From JBIICS01 sp044238735 (GTDB lineage: Bacteria; Bacteroidota; Bacteroidia; UBA4408): a DNA stretch of 27,253 bases. The position numbers and the translations under genes are program-made. The stretch spans positions 1 to 27,253 of the forward strand of contig JBIICS010000024.1 of NCBI GenBank assembly GCA_044238735.1. Reading direction: 5' to 3'. Under the pieces are notes generated by a model that did not search any database, was not told where the DNA came from, and was given only the letters and a program-made list of their open reading frames with translations. Shown here piece after piece: positions 1-7,255 of the stretch (position 1 is the first letter of the stretch; each line of letters begins with the position of its first letter).

Positions 1-420
1 ATTCAAACAGAAAAAGGAAACATGAAAGTGGAGTTTTATCATAATGATGCTCCTGGAACAGTTGCTAATTTTATCAAGCTTGCTGAAAGTGGTTTTTATG
101 ATGGATTAACTTTCCATCGTGTTATCCCTGATTTTGTTATTCAGGGGGGGTGCCCGAATGGTATTGGCAATGGTGGCCCAGGCTATACCATTAAATGTGA
201 GCTTAACGGAGATAATCAATATCACGATAGGGGAGTGCTTAGCATGGCCCATGCCGGAAGAGATACCGGAGGCTCGCAGTTTTTTATTTGCCACAGTCGC
301 AGAAATACCGCACATTTGGATCGTAATCATACTTGTTTTGGTAAAGTGGTTGAAGGTGTTGATGTAATTGACGATATTCGTCAGGGCGATAAAATTTTGA
401 AAGTGATTATATCGGAGTAA
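1..420 (+). CDS. Peptidyl-prolyl cis-trans isomerase, cyclophilin type (5'-truncated)
   Basis: Cyclophilin that catalyses cis-trans isomerisation of X-Pro bonds and helps proteins fold. The frame is open to the window edge: the seven codons before the ATG at 22 read IQTEKGN, which matches the usual cyclophilin opening strand before the VEFYxxDAPGTVANF stretch. The ATG at 22 is therefore internal and the true start lies outside the window. Visible family motifs are FHRVIPDFVIQGG, GPGYTIKCEL, LSMAHAGRDTGGSQFFI and HLDRNHTCFGKVVEG. The GSQFFI strand and the FHR arginine form the active site. No signal peptide can be judged because the N-terminus is missing. A run of seven G lies at 144-150. The gene is followed by an intrinsic terminator. 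Family assignment is very secure; the cellular location is unknown. Confidence 0.95.
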   Translation: MQTEKGNMKVEFYHNDAPGTVANFIKLAESGFYDGLTFHRVIPDFVIQGGCPNGIGNGGPGYTIKCELNGDNQYHDRGVLSMAHAGRDTGGSQFFICHSRRNTAHLDRNHTCFGKVVEGVDVIDDIRQGDKILKVIISE

Positions 421-431
421 ACTTCAAATAG

Positions 432-462
432 TTGATTTTTAGAAGGCTTTGTAATATATTTA
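432..462 (+). promoter_or_regulatory. Candidate Bacteroidota promoter for the 477-1277 gene
   Basis: TTG at 432-434 and TATATTTA at 455-462 are separated by 20 bp. This resembles the Bacteroidota -33/-7 arrangement (TTTG, about 19-20 bp, TAnnTTTG), with seven of eight -7 positions matching. Transcription would start only a few bases before the ATG at 477. The element lies within the terminator hairpin, so both assignments cannot be judged independently. Confidence 0.4.
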
Positions 463-476
463 CTTAGCCTTTTTTT
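443..476 (+). terminator. Intrinsic terminator after the cyclophilin gene
   Basis: AAGGCT at 443-448 pairs with AGCCTT at 466-471. After a TT/TT mismatch, an inner GTAA/TTAC stem (451-454 with 460-463) closes on a 5-nt loop. A T-tract at 470-476 follows and runs directly into the ATG of the next gene at 477. The position 22 bp after the cyclophilin stop fits a terminator. It also overlaps the best promoter candidate for the next gene. Confidence 0.65.
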
Positions 477-1277
477 ATGCGTTTATCTTGGATATTTTTG
501 GTTTTATGTAGTTTTAAGTTTGCATTGGCGCAAACCGAAAGTAATATTGGACCTATAATTACAGATAGACCAGATGCTTCTAATACATCCTTTTTAATAC
601 CTAAAGGCTACATTCAAATTGAATCTGGGGCTCAAATAGATGGCACGAAATTTTCTCCCGATAATTGTCAGCTTATCTATACCTATGATAATACCAGTTT
701 TAAATTTTCACCTACTCAATTGTTGGAATTAAAAGTAATAAGTGGCTATTGCAAACAAGCTAGCAACAAAAAAACGTATTGGCAAAAAGCTTCAACAGAA
801 CAAGTTGGATTTTCACCTTTAGTTTTGGGTTCTAAGGTGTTGTTAGTTGAACATTCAAGATATTTTCCGCATTTAAGTTTAGAAAGTAATTTTGTACTTC
901 CCGGTAAACGAATGCTTGATGCTCCTAGCTTTATTTGCCCAGAATTTAGATTACTTATGTTTAATCACCTTTCCAAACATCTTTCCTTATCTTACAATTT
1001 GGGAATGGATTATTTCAATTCTTCTAAACTATCCAAACCACGATATTTATATACTCTTTCTCTTGGTGTTGCACTTTTAGATAAATTGGCTGCGTTTATA
1101 GAGTCCTACGGTTATTTTCAATCTAATACCAGAGCAGATTATAGAATTGATGGTGGTTTAACCTATCATTTTTTTAAACAATTACAAGCCGATATAGCCG
1201 GAGGATATGGTTTAAGTCCGGTATCTCCTAATTTCTTTCTTACAACAGGTTTGTCTTGGCGTTTTAAGGCTATTTAA
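477..1277 (+). CDS. Outer-membrane beta-barrel protein, MetA-pathway-of-phenol-degradation/transporter family
   Basis: A 266-residue exported protein. Residues 1-19 form a signal peptide ending ALAQ. The mature start carries the ITDRPDxSNTSFLIPKGYIQIESG pattern that opens the Phenol_MetA_deg-type outer-membrane family. The C-terminus has the barrel-like strand pattern IDGGLTYHF, LQADIAGGYG and FFLTTGLSWRF, with a terminal Phe shortly before the end. It is probably an outer-membrane barrel; the substrate is unknown and the family name should not be read as evidence for phenol metabolism. It is convergent with the metal-efflux operon, with one base between the two stop codons. The start is the ATG right after the T-tract; no in-frame upstream start is apparent. 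Confidence 0.7.
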   Translation: MRLSWIFLVLCSFKFALAQTESNIGPIITDRPDASNTSFLIPKGYIQIESGAQIDGTKFSPDNCQLIYTYDNTSFKFSPTQLLELKVISGYCKQASNKKTYWQKASTEQVGFSPLVLGSKVLLVEHSRYFPHLSLESNFVLPGKRMLDAPSFICPEFRLLMFNHLSKHLSLSYNLGMDYFNSSKLSKPRYLYTLSLGVALLDKLAAFIESYGYFQSNTRADYRIDGGLTYHFFKQLQADIAGGYGLSPVSPNFFLTTGLSWRFKAI

Positions 1278-1278
1278 A

Positions 1279-2415
1279 TTACTCTTCTGCTTTATTCTTT
1301 AAAGCGGTTAACAATGTAAATGCATTTTCACTTACTATTTTTAAATTGGATAGAGCTTTACCATTTAATATTTCGGTGAAATTATCCTCACTTTCACCAA
1401 TTTCAATTTCTTTCATCTCAAATATGTTTTTTTCTTTTACAATGAATACATAGTATTTACCCTCGTAATTAACGATTGCATTTTCGGATAATGCCCACAC
1501 TTCTTTATTATTTAATTTAATGTCGGCATTCATGTAGGTTCCGGGCAAAAGCATTTTGTTGTAGTTTTCAAAGTGACAGTGAGTTTCTGCAGTTCCGTCT
1601 TGAGCTATGTCTTGACTGATTAATATTATTTCGCAATTAAATTTAATTTCTGGCTTAATATTGGTATATGCCGTAATTTTTTGACCAATTTCAAGGTTAA
1701 TTAAATCTTTTTCAAACATTTTTAAATTTAAGTGAATATCGCTCGGATTAACCAATTCAAACATTACTTCACCAGTGTTGATGTATTTACCAATATTTAC
1801 ATTTACTTTGGAAACATATCCGTCAAATGGTGCATAAAGATTTATTGCCCTTGAAATATTCTGCTCGCTTAATTTCTCTGGACTGATGTTAAGTAATCTT
1901 AATTTTTCGCCTAATGCACTTAGGTTTATTTTTTTGGTTTTAAAGTCAACAAAACTTTTTTCCAAAGCTTTATCACTGGTGGCTTTAGACTTATTTAATT
2001 CGTTCTGGCGATTATAGTCTGCTTCTAGTGCTTTTAACTCATATTTAGCAGTTAAATAGTCTTGTTGAATTTCAATATATTGCTGGTCTTCAAGTGTTGC
2101 TAAAATATCCCCTTTTTTTAAATGCATGCCGGGCAATAGCTGGGTTGATTTTAAATATCCACCAACTGCTACACTTACGGAAACAAGGTTTTGAGGTGGC
2201 ACATCAATTTTGCCATTTGCTTTAATTACCTTTGAAATCACTTTCTTTTCAATAGTTCCGGTTTTAATCTGAGCATTTTCTAGTTGCTCATTAGTAAGAG
2301 AAAGTTGGTTGCTAACTTCTGTTGTTTGAGATTTAATTTCTTGAACTTTTGTGTTTGAGTTGTTTGAACAGCTGTAAATAAAAAAGAGGGTAAGTATAAA
2401 AATTAGATTTTTCAT
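1279..2415 (-). CDS. RND efflux periplasmic adaptor lipoprotein (CzcB/CusB/HlyD type)
   Basis: A 378-residue membrane-fusion protein that links the inner-membrane RND pump to the outer-membrane factor. The N-terminus is a lipoprotein signal (FFIYSCSNN), with lipidation expected on Cys16. Family order is visible: a first barrel-sandwich half with the VSVAVGGYLKSTQLLPGMHLKKGDILATLEDQQYIE stretch read in parts, a coiled-coil hairpin at about residues 115-185 (QDYLTAKYELKALEADYNRQ region), a second lipoyl half containing APFDGYVSKVNV, then beta-barrel domains with LLPGTYMNADIKL near the end. It begins one base after the pump gene stop (TAA-C-ATG), so it is the last gene of the efflux operon. The metal specificity cannot be read from this protein. 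Confidence 0.9.
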   Translation of the reverse strand: MKNLIFILTLFFIYSCSNNSNTKVQEIKSQTTEVSNQLSLTNEQLENAQIKTGTIEKKVISKVIKANGKIDVPPQNLVSVSVAVGGYLKSTQLLPGMHLKKGDILATLEDQQYIEIQQDYLTAKYELKALEADYNRQNELNKSKATSDKALEKSFVDFKTKKINLSALGEKLRLLNISPEKLSEQNISRAINLYAPFDGYVSKVNVNIGKYINTGEVMFELVNPSDIHLNLKMFEKDLINLEIGQKITAYTNIKPEIKFNCEIILISQDIAQDGTAETHCHFENYNKMLLPGTYMNADIKLNNKEVWALSENAIVNYEGKYYVFIVKEKNIFEMKEIEIGESEDNFTEILNGKALSNLKIVSENAFTLLTALKNKAEE

Positions 2416-2416
2416 G

Positions 2417-5400
2417 TTATTTCTCGGTTAAATATTTTAATTCTATTGCAAGTTGATTTAAGTTTGATAATTCCTGATAATAGGTGTTTTTAACTTCCAA
2501 TGCCTTGGAATTTATTACACTCCATTCCAAATAATTGATTTCACCATATTTAAATTGATTACCGGCAGCTTCAGACATGGTAATGATGTTAGGTATTTGG
2601 AGAGTTTCGAGTGTTTTAATGAGTTCAAGTTGATTGAGATATTCAGTAATAGAGGATTTTAACTTCAAGTTAAACTCATTTAAACTTTGCACGTATTCGT
2701 TCTCGGATATTTTTAGTTGTACTTGTGCTGCTTTTATTTTAGACTTTTGTCCGCCATAAAATAAAGGTAAACCCAAACTAATTTGTGCAAAATGAAAGCG
2801 ATTATAATAAAAATAGGATTTATTGTCGGCTCCCATTCCGTTTATGCTTTGGTTAAAATAGCCTGCGCTAATTTCGGGAAACAGAGTTGATTTTTCTGCT
2901 TTTAAATTGGCTTTAGCAATTTTTATTTGCTGTTCATTTAGTTTTAGAAGAGGATGAGTGGGATTTAGGTTTTCGTAATTACCAAGCTCCATTTTTAATG
3001 AAATTTTTTCAGGTTCATAATTGTCTCTGCAATTCAATAAAAGCTGAAATTGAAGTTTGCTTAATTCGATTTCGTTTTTAATGGTTTTTAATTGAGATTT
3101 TATATGGAGTGCCTCAATTTCAATCATTTTACTTTCTACAATATTTATATCGCCTGATTTTAATTTTTTTTCAGTCGCCTCCATTAAAATGTTGTATAAA
3201 CTGTCGTTTTGCTTTATGTTTAAATACATATCGTTTAATATCAAAATCTGATAATAAATTTGTCTTACATTTTTGATGACCTGAGCCTTGGTTAGCGAAG
3301 TAGATATTAAGGAGCTATTTATTTCCTCGTTAGAGGCTCTTTGTTTGTTTAAATAAACATTAGGCAGGTAAAACGACTGCGAGATGCCAATCTTAGAATC
3401 AATGTATGCACTGTTAATTTGTCCAAGTTCGGTACTTAAATTAGTGGGGGATAAAGCGCTCGTGCTTTTAGCTAATTTTTTTTTATACTCGGTAAACAGA
3501 AGTTGATTTTTTATTTTTAAGTTATTTGCTAAAGCACTGTCTATAGCATTTTTCAAGCTTATGGTTTGCGATTGAGCAGGGCTTGAAATTGTAAATACAG
3601 TAAAAGTTACTATGCTCAATATTTTAAAAAAATTTTTATTCATTTTCTTTTTTTCGAACATTATGTATAAAAGGGGAAGTAAAAATAAAGTGAGAAAAGT
3701 GGCTATTAACAAACCTCCAATAACTACTGTTGCCAATGGTCGTTGAACTTCGGCTCCGGCACCATTGCTAACGGCCATAGGTAAAAACCCGAGCGATGCA
3801 ACAAATGCGGTCATTAAAACAGGTCTTAAACGCAATTTACTCCCTGTTAAAACTACCCGAAGTAAGTTAGTATATCCATTTTGTTGTAATTTATTAAACT
3901 CAGCAATTAATACAATACCGTTTAATACAGCAACACCAAATAAAGCTATAAATCCAACTCCGGCACTTATGCTAAATGGGATATTGCGAAGTGCTAAAAA
4001 TAAAATTCCGCCAATTGCCGAAAGTGGAATGGCGGTATATATTAATAAGCCTTGTTTAATTGATTTAAATGCAAAATAGAGCATTAAAAATATTAAGAGC
4101 AGCGATACGGGTACCGCAATCATTAATCTGTTTTTTGCTGCGTTTAAATTTTCAAAAGAACCACCATAGTTAATCTGATATCCGGCCGATAAATTTATTT
4201 TTTTTGAAATTTCTTTCTGTAAATCCAACACAACACTTTGCACATCTTTGTTTCTAATATTTAAACCTACTATTATCCTTCTTTTAGTGTTTTCGCGCTG
4301 AATTTGGTTTGGTCCCATCTTAATTTCAATATCAGCTAAAAGATTTAAAGGGATTTGATTGCCGTTTGGTAGGGGCACTAATAGATTTTTAATTTCTTTT
4401 TCGTTTTTTCGTGATTCCTCATCCAGTTTTAATGTTAAGTTGAATTTCTTTTCCCCTTCATATAAATACCCTGCCGTTTGTCCGGCATAAGCTGTATTAA
4501 TTAAATTATTTATATACTCTATATTTAAACCATATTGTGCAATTACTTCTCTTTTATAATTAATGATTACTTGCGGCATTCCAGAAATGGGTTCTACATA
4601 GATGTCTTCAGCACCTTCAATTTTAGTAGCAATGTTTCCAATTTTTTGCGCATAATATGCTAATGAGTCGATATTTTCCCCGTATATTTTACATACTACG
4701 TCTTGTCGGGCTCCGGTCATTAATTCATTAAAGCGCATTTGCACCGGAAATTGAAAACCGGTAGTTATTCCCGGAACAGCTTTTAGCGCATCGCTCATTT
4801 TTTCAGCCAATTCTGGAAAAGATTTTGCCGATGTCCACTCTGTTTTATCTTTTAATATAATCATAAGATCAGCAGCTTCTATTGGCATGGGGTCGGTTGG
4901 TATTTCTCCGCTTCCAATTTTAGTAACCACTTTTTCAACCTCTGGAAAATTTTGTATAATTATTTTACTGGCCTGTTGCGTTGCTTTTATAACAGTTTGT
5001 AAATTACTGCCTGTTAGCATTCGAACTTCAACTGCAAAGTCTCCTTCCTCAAGTGCGGGTATAAATTCGCCACCCAATGTAGTGATAATATATAGAGCGC
5101 TTATAAATAAAAGTGCTACTAATGATAAGGCAATTTTAGGTATTCTTAATATTTTAGATAATGACGATTGAAAATACTTTTCAATTTTAAACATTGCCCT
5201 ATCGGAAAAATTTGGGTTATGATTTATTTTTTTATTTATAAATAATGAGCTCATCATGGGTACATAAGTAATTGAAAGTAAAAAGGCTCCAATTAATGCA
5301 AATGCAACGGTTTGAGCCATTGGTTTAAACATTTTTCCTTCAATTCCTTCTAATGTGAAAATAGGTAAATACACAATCAGAATAATAAGTTGACCATAAA

Positions 5401-6754
5401 TAGCACTATTCATCATTTTGCTGGCCGATTGTTCTACCTGTGTATTCATTTCTTCCTGAGAAATGGAAGAGCTTTTTATGTATTTTTTTCCATAACTCAG
5501 CTGATGCATTACTGCTTCTACAATTATTACTGCGCCATCTACAATTAAACCAAAGTCCAGTGCTCCTAAACTCATTAGGTTTCCACTTACACCAAAGAGA
5601 TTCATTAATATAACAGCAATTAACATAGAAAGAGGTATTACAGATGCTACGATTAAACCTGCTCTTAAATTGCCCAGAAATAATACAAGTATGAAAACTA
5701 CAATTAACGCGCCTTCCATCAAATTTTTTTCTACTGTATTGATGGCGTTGTTTACCATCTTGGTGCGGTCTAAAAAGGGCTCTATGGTTATACCTTTGGG
5801 TAATGTTGTTTTTATTAATTCAATCCTGGATTTTACATTTTCTATAACATGGCTACTGTTTGCTCCTTTTAGCATCATTACAACTGCACCTGCGGTTTCT
5901 CCTTTATCATTATAGCACATGGCCCCATATCGGGTGGCGTTATTTATTTTTACTTCCGCTATATTTTTGATGTAAACCGGAATGCCCGATACATTTTTTA
6001 CTACAATATTTTCGATATCACTTATGTTTTTTAGTAATCCTTCCGTTTTTATAAATAAAACGCTAGGACCTTTCTCTATATAGGAACCACCTGTATTTTG
6101 ATTGTTTTTTTCTAATGCTGTAAAAACTTCATCGATACTTAAATTAAAGGCGTGTAATTTATTGGAGTTAATGGCAACTTCATATTGTTTTAGTTTACCC
6201 CCAAAGCTACTCACTTCTACAACTCCCTCAACACCTAATAATTGTCTTCTAATGTTCCAATCTTGTATGGTTCGAAGTTCAATGGTAGAATATTTTTTTT
6301 CATATCCTTTTTCAGGCCTCACTACATATTGATAAATTTCGCCTAACCCTGTTGTAACCGGAGCTAGTTCAGGTTGCCCAATGCCAGTAGGAATTTGGCT
6401 TTGAACTTTTTGTAATCTTTCAGCAACTTGTTGTCGGGCCCAATAAATATCAATATCATCTTTAAATACAATAGTTACCAGAGATAATCCAAATCGAGAA
6501 AAGCTCCTGATTTCTTGTATTCCTGAAATATTCTGATTGTTTTGCTCTACTGGGATAGTAATTAATCGTTCTATATCTGTTGCACTGTAGGAAGGGGCAA
6601 CGGTAATTATTTGAACCTGATTGTTAGTAATATCCGGAACTGCATCAATGGGTAACTTAGTAAGTTGATAGCTGCCAAAAAGGATTAAAGTAAGAGTAAA
6701 TAGACCTATTATTAGCTTGTTATGGATAGAATATCCAATAATTCGGTTAAGCAT
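2417..6754 (-). CDS. CzcA-type heavy-metal RND efflux pump fused to a TolC-like outer-membrane factor
   Basis: A 1445-residue protein joining two usually separate efflux parts. Residues 1 to about 1036 form a full-length CzcA/CusA pump, a proton-driven inner-membrane transporter. The TM4 signature DFGLIVDGAVIIVE places D400, D406 and E413 where CzcA has its essential proton-relay acids; this DFG/VDGAV pattern suggests divalent cations (Co, Zn, Cd, Ni) rather than the Cu/Ag CusA subgroup. Residues 1038-1445 form an outer-membrane efflux factor beginning with its own Met (ATG at 3643), a signal-peptide-like helix (FFKILSIVTFTVFTISSPA) and a possible signal peptidase site SPA/QSQ. An A7 tract (3648-3654 on the coding strand) lies just before the joint and a T7 tract (3626-3632) just after. 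Such RND-OMF fusions occur in other Bacteroidota. The order in the operon is small exported protein, pump-OMF, adaptor. Confidence 0.93.
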   Translation of the reverse strand: MLNRIIGYSIHNKLIIGLFTLTLILFGSYQLTKLPIDAVPDITNNQVQIITVAPSYSATDIERLITIPVEQNNQNISGIQEIRSFSRFGLSLVTIVFKDDIDIYWARQQVAERLQKVQSQIPTGIGQPELAPVTTGLGEIYQYVVRPEKGYEKKYSTIELRTIQDWNIRRQLLGVEGVVEVSSFGGKLKQYEVAINSNKLHAFNLSIDEVFTALEKNNQNTGGSYIEKGPSVLFIKTEGLLKNISDIENIVVKNVSGIPVYIKNIAEVKINNATRYGAMCYNDKGETAGAVVMMLKGANSSHVIENVKSRIELIKTTLPKGITIEPFLDRTKMVNNAINTVEKNLMEGALIVVFILVLFLGNLRAGLIVASVIPLSMLIAVILMNLFGVSGNLMSLGALDFGLIVDGAVIIVEAVMHQLSYGKKYIKSSSISQEEMNTQVEQSASKMMNSAIYGQLIILIVYLPIFTLEGIEGKMFKPMAQTVAFALIGAFLLSITYVPMMSSLFINKKINHNPNFSDRAMFKIEKYFQSSLSKILRIPKIALSLVALLFISALYIITTLGGEFIPALEEGDFAVEVRMLTGSNLQTVIKATQQASKIIIQNFPEVEKVVTKIGSGEIPTDPMPIEAADLMIILKDKTEWTSAKSFPELAEKMSDALKAVPGITTGFQFPVQMRFNELMTGARQDVVCKIYGENIDSLAYYAQKIGNIATKIEGAEDIYVEPISGMPQVIINYKREVIAQYGLNIEYINNLINTAYAGQTAGYLYEGEKKFNLTLKLDEESRKNEKEIKNLLVPLPNGNQIPLNLLADIEIKMGPNQIQRENTKRRIIVGLNIRNKDVQSVVLDLQKEISKKINLSAGYQINYGGSFENLNAAKNRLMIAVPVSLLLIFLMLYFAFKSIKQGLLIYTAIPLSAIGGILFLALRNIPFSISAGVGFIALFGVAVLNGIVLIAEFNKLQQNGYTNLLRVVLTGSKLRLRPVLMTAFVASLGFLPMAVSNGAGAEVQRPLATVVIGGLLIATFLTLFLLPLLYIMFEKKKMNKNFFKILSIVTFTVFTISSPAQSQTISLKNAIDSALANNLKIKNQLLFTEYKKKLAKSTSALSPTNLSTELGQINSAYIDSKIGISQSFYLPNVYLNKQRASNEEINSSLISTSLTKAQVIKNVRQIYYQILILNDMYLNIKQNDSLYNILMEATEKKLKSGDINIVESKMIEIEALHIKSQLKTIKNEIELSKLQFQLLLNCRDNYEPEKISLKMELGNYENLNPTHPLLKLNEQQIKIAKANLKAEKSTLFPEISAGYFNQSINGMGADNKSYFYYNRFHFAQISLGLPLFYGGQKSKIKAAQVQLKISENEYVQSLNEFNLKLKSSITEYLNQLELIKTLETLQIPNIITMSEAAGNQFKYGEINYLEWSVINSKALEVKNTYYQELSNLNQLAIELKYLTEK

Positions 6755-6821
6755 GTAAATTAATTTTTATTTAAAAAAGCAAAAAGTTTCTGTTCTTTTT
6801 AAGAATAGATTTGAATTTAGC

Positions 6822-7205
6822 TTAAGCAAGTTTTGGAGGTTGCCAGATAGAAGCTAAATCTGCAGATGAGAAATTAATATCACTGAATATGGGATATGTT
6901 TTTTTGATCAAAAAGGTTAATCGATTAATTATTATTTGATTGAAACTAGGGCTGATGGTTTCGGATAGGGTAATGCAATATTTGTGAGGTTTAAAAGGTA
7001 GATTTTCGTCTCGATCACTGTGGCCTTCTTTATGTTGATGATTGTAGTGAATATTTATAAATTCAGAAAAATTCATTTTTTGATCTTTGGAACTATGTTC
7101 CAAAAAGTGTGAGAACAAAAGTGGTATTCTAACCAACTCATGCAATTCTGTTGAAGCAAACAGAATAGTAAAAACTAATAATATGATGATTTTACTTTTA
7201 CTCAC
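6822..7205 (-). CDS. Small exported His-rich protein at the head of the metal-efflux operon
   Basis: A 127-residue protein without an assigned family that I can name. The N-terminal 18 residues are a hydrophobic signal or anchor. They are followed by STELHELVRIPLLFSHFLEH and a His/Asp-rich stretch (HYNHQHKEGHSDRDENLPF), then HKYC. About ten histidines fall between residues 22 and 75, which suggests metal binding; that is inference. Small proteins of this look are commonly found just before CzcA-type pumps in Bacteroidota. The start codon is GTG at 7205, with no in-frame ATG nearby. It is the first gene of the operon, 67 bp before the pump, and sits close behind a -7 box and an 18-bp palindrome. 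Confidence 0.7.
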   Translation of the reverse strand: MSKSKIIILLVFTILFASTELHELVRIPLLFSHFLEHSSKDQKMNFSEFINIHYNHQHKEGHSDRDENLPFKPHKYCITLSETISPSFNQIIINRLTFLIKKTYPIFSDINFSSADLASIWQPPKLA

Positions 7206-7210
7206 TTCTT

Positions 7211-7218
7211 CAAATATA
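7211..7218 (-). promoter_or_regulatory. Candidate -7 promoter box for the metal-efflux operon
   Basis: TATATTTG on the minus strand matches the Bacteroidota -7 consensus TAnnTTTG at every fixed position. There is no TTTG at the usual -33 distance; that region is A-rich and leads into the palindrome at 7238-7255, so the promoter may depend on a regulator. The predicted transcript would begin at or very near the GTG start at 7205, implying a very short or absent leader. Confidence 0.5.
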
Positions 7219-7237
7219 CTTAAATTGATTTTTTAAT

Positions 7238-7255
7238 TTATGATAATTATCATAA
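7238..7255. promoter_or_regulatory. Perfect 18-bp palindrome, candidate operator of the metal-efflux operon
   Basis: TTATGATAATTATCATAA is identical to its reverse complement. It lies 19 bp upstream of the -7 box and 32 bp upstream of the GTG start of the efflux operon, and it overlaps the stop codon of the ABC-F gene. The TGATAAT/ATTATCA half-site resembles Fur-superfamily or ArsR/SmtB-type metal-sensor operators, but the spacing is not a classical Fur box. No regulator gene is present in the window. Confidence 0.5.

Noticed and set aside
22..24. ATG as the start of the cyclophilin gene
   Set aside because: The frame is open to the window edge and the upstream codons encode a typical cyclophilin strand, so the gene is truncated and this Met is internal.
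7238..7255. Palindrome as a terminator of the ABC-F gene
   Set aside because: The stem is almost all A/T with no loop, and the following minus-strand bases are A-rich, not a T-tract.
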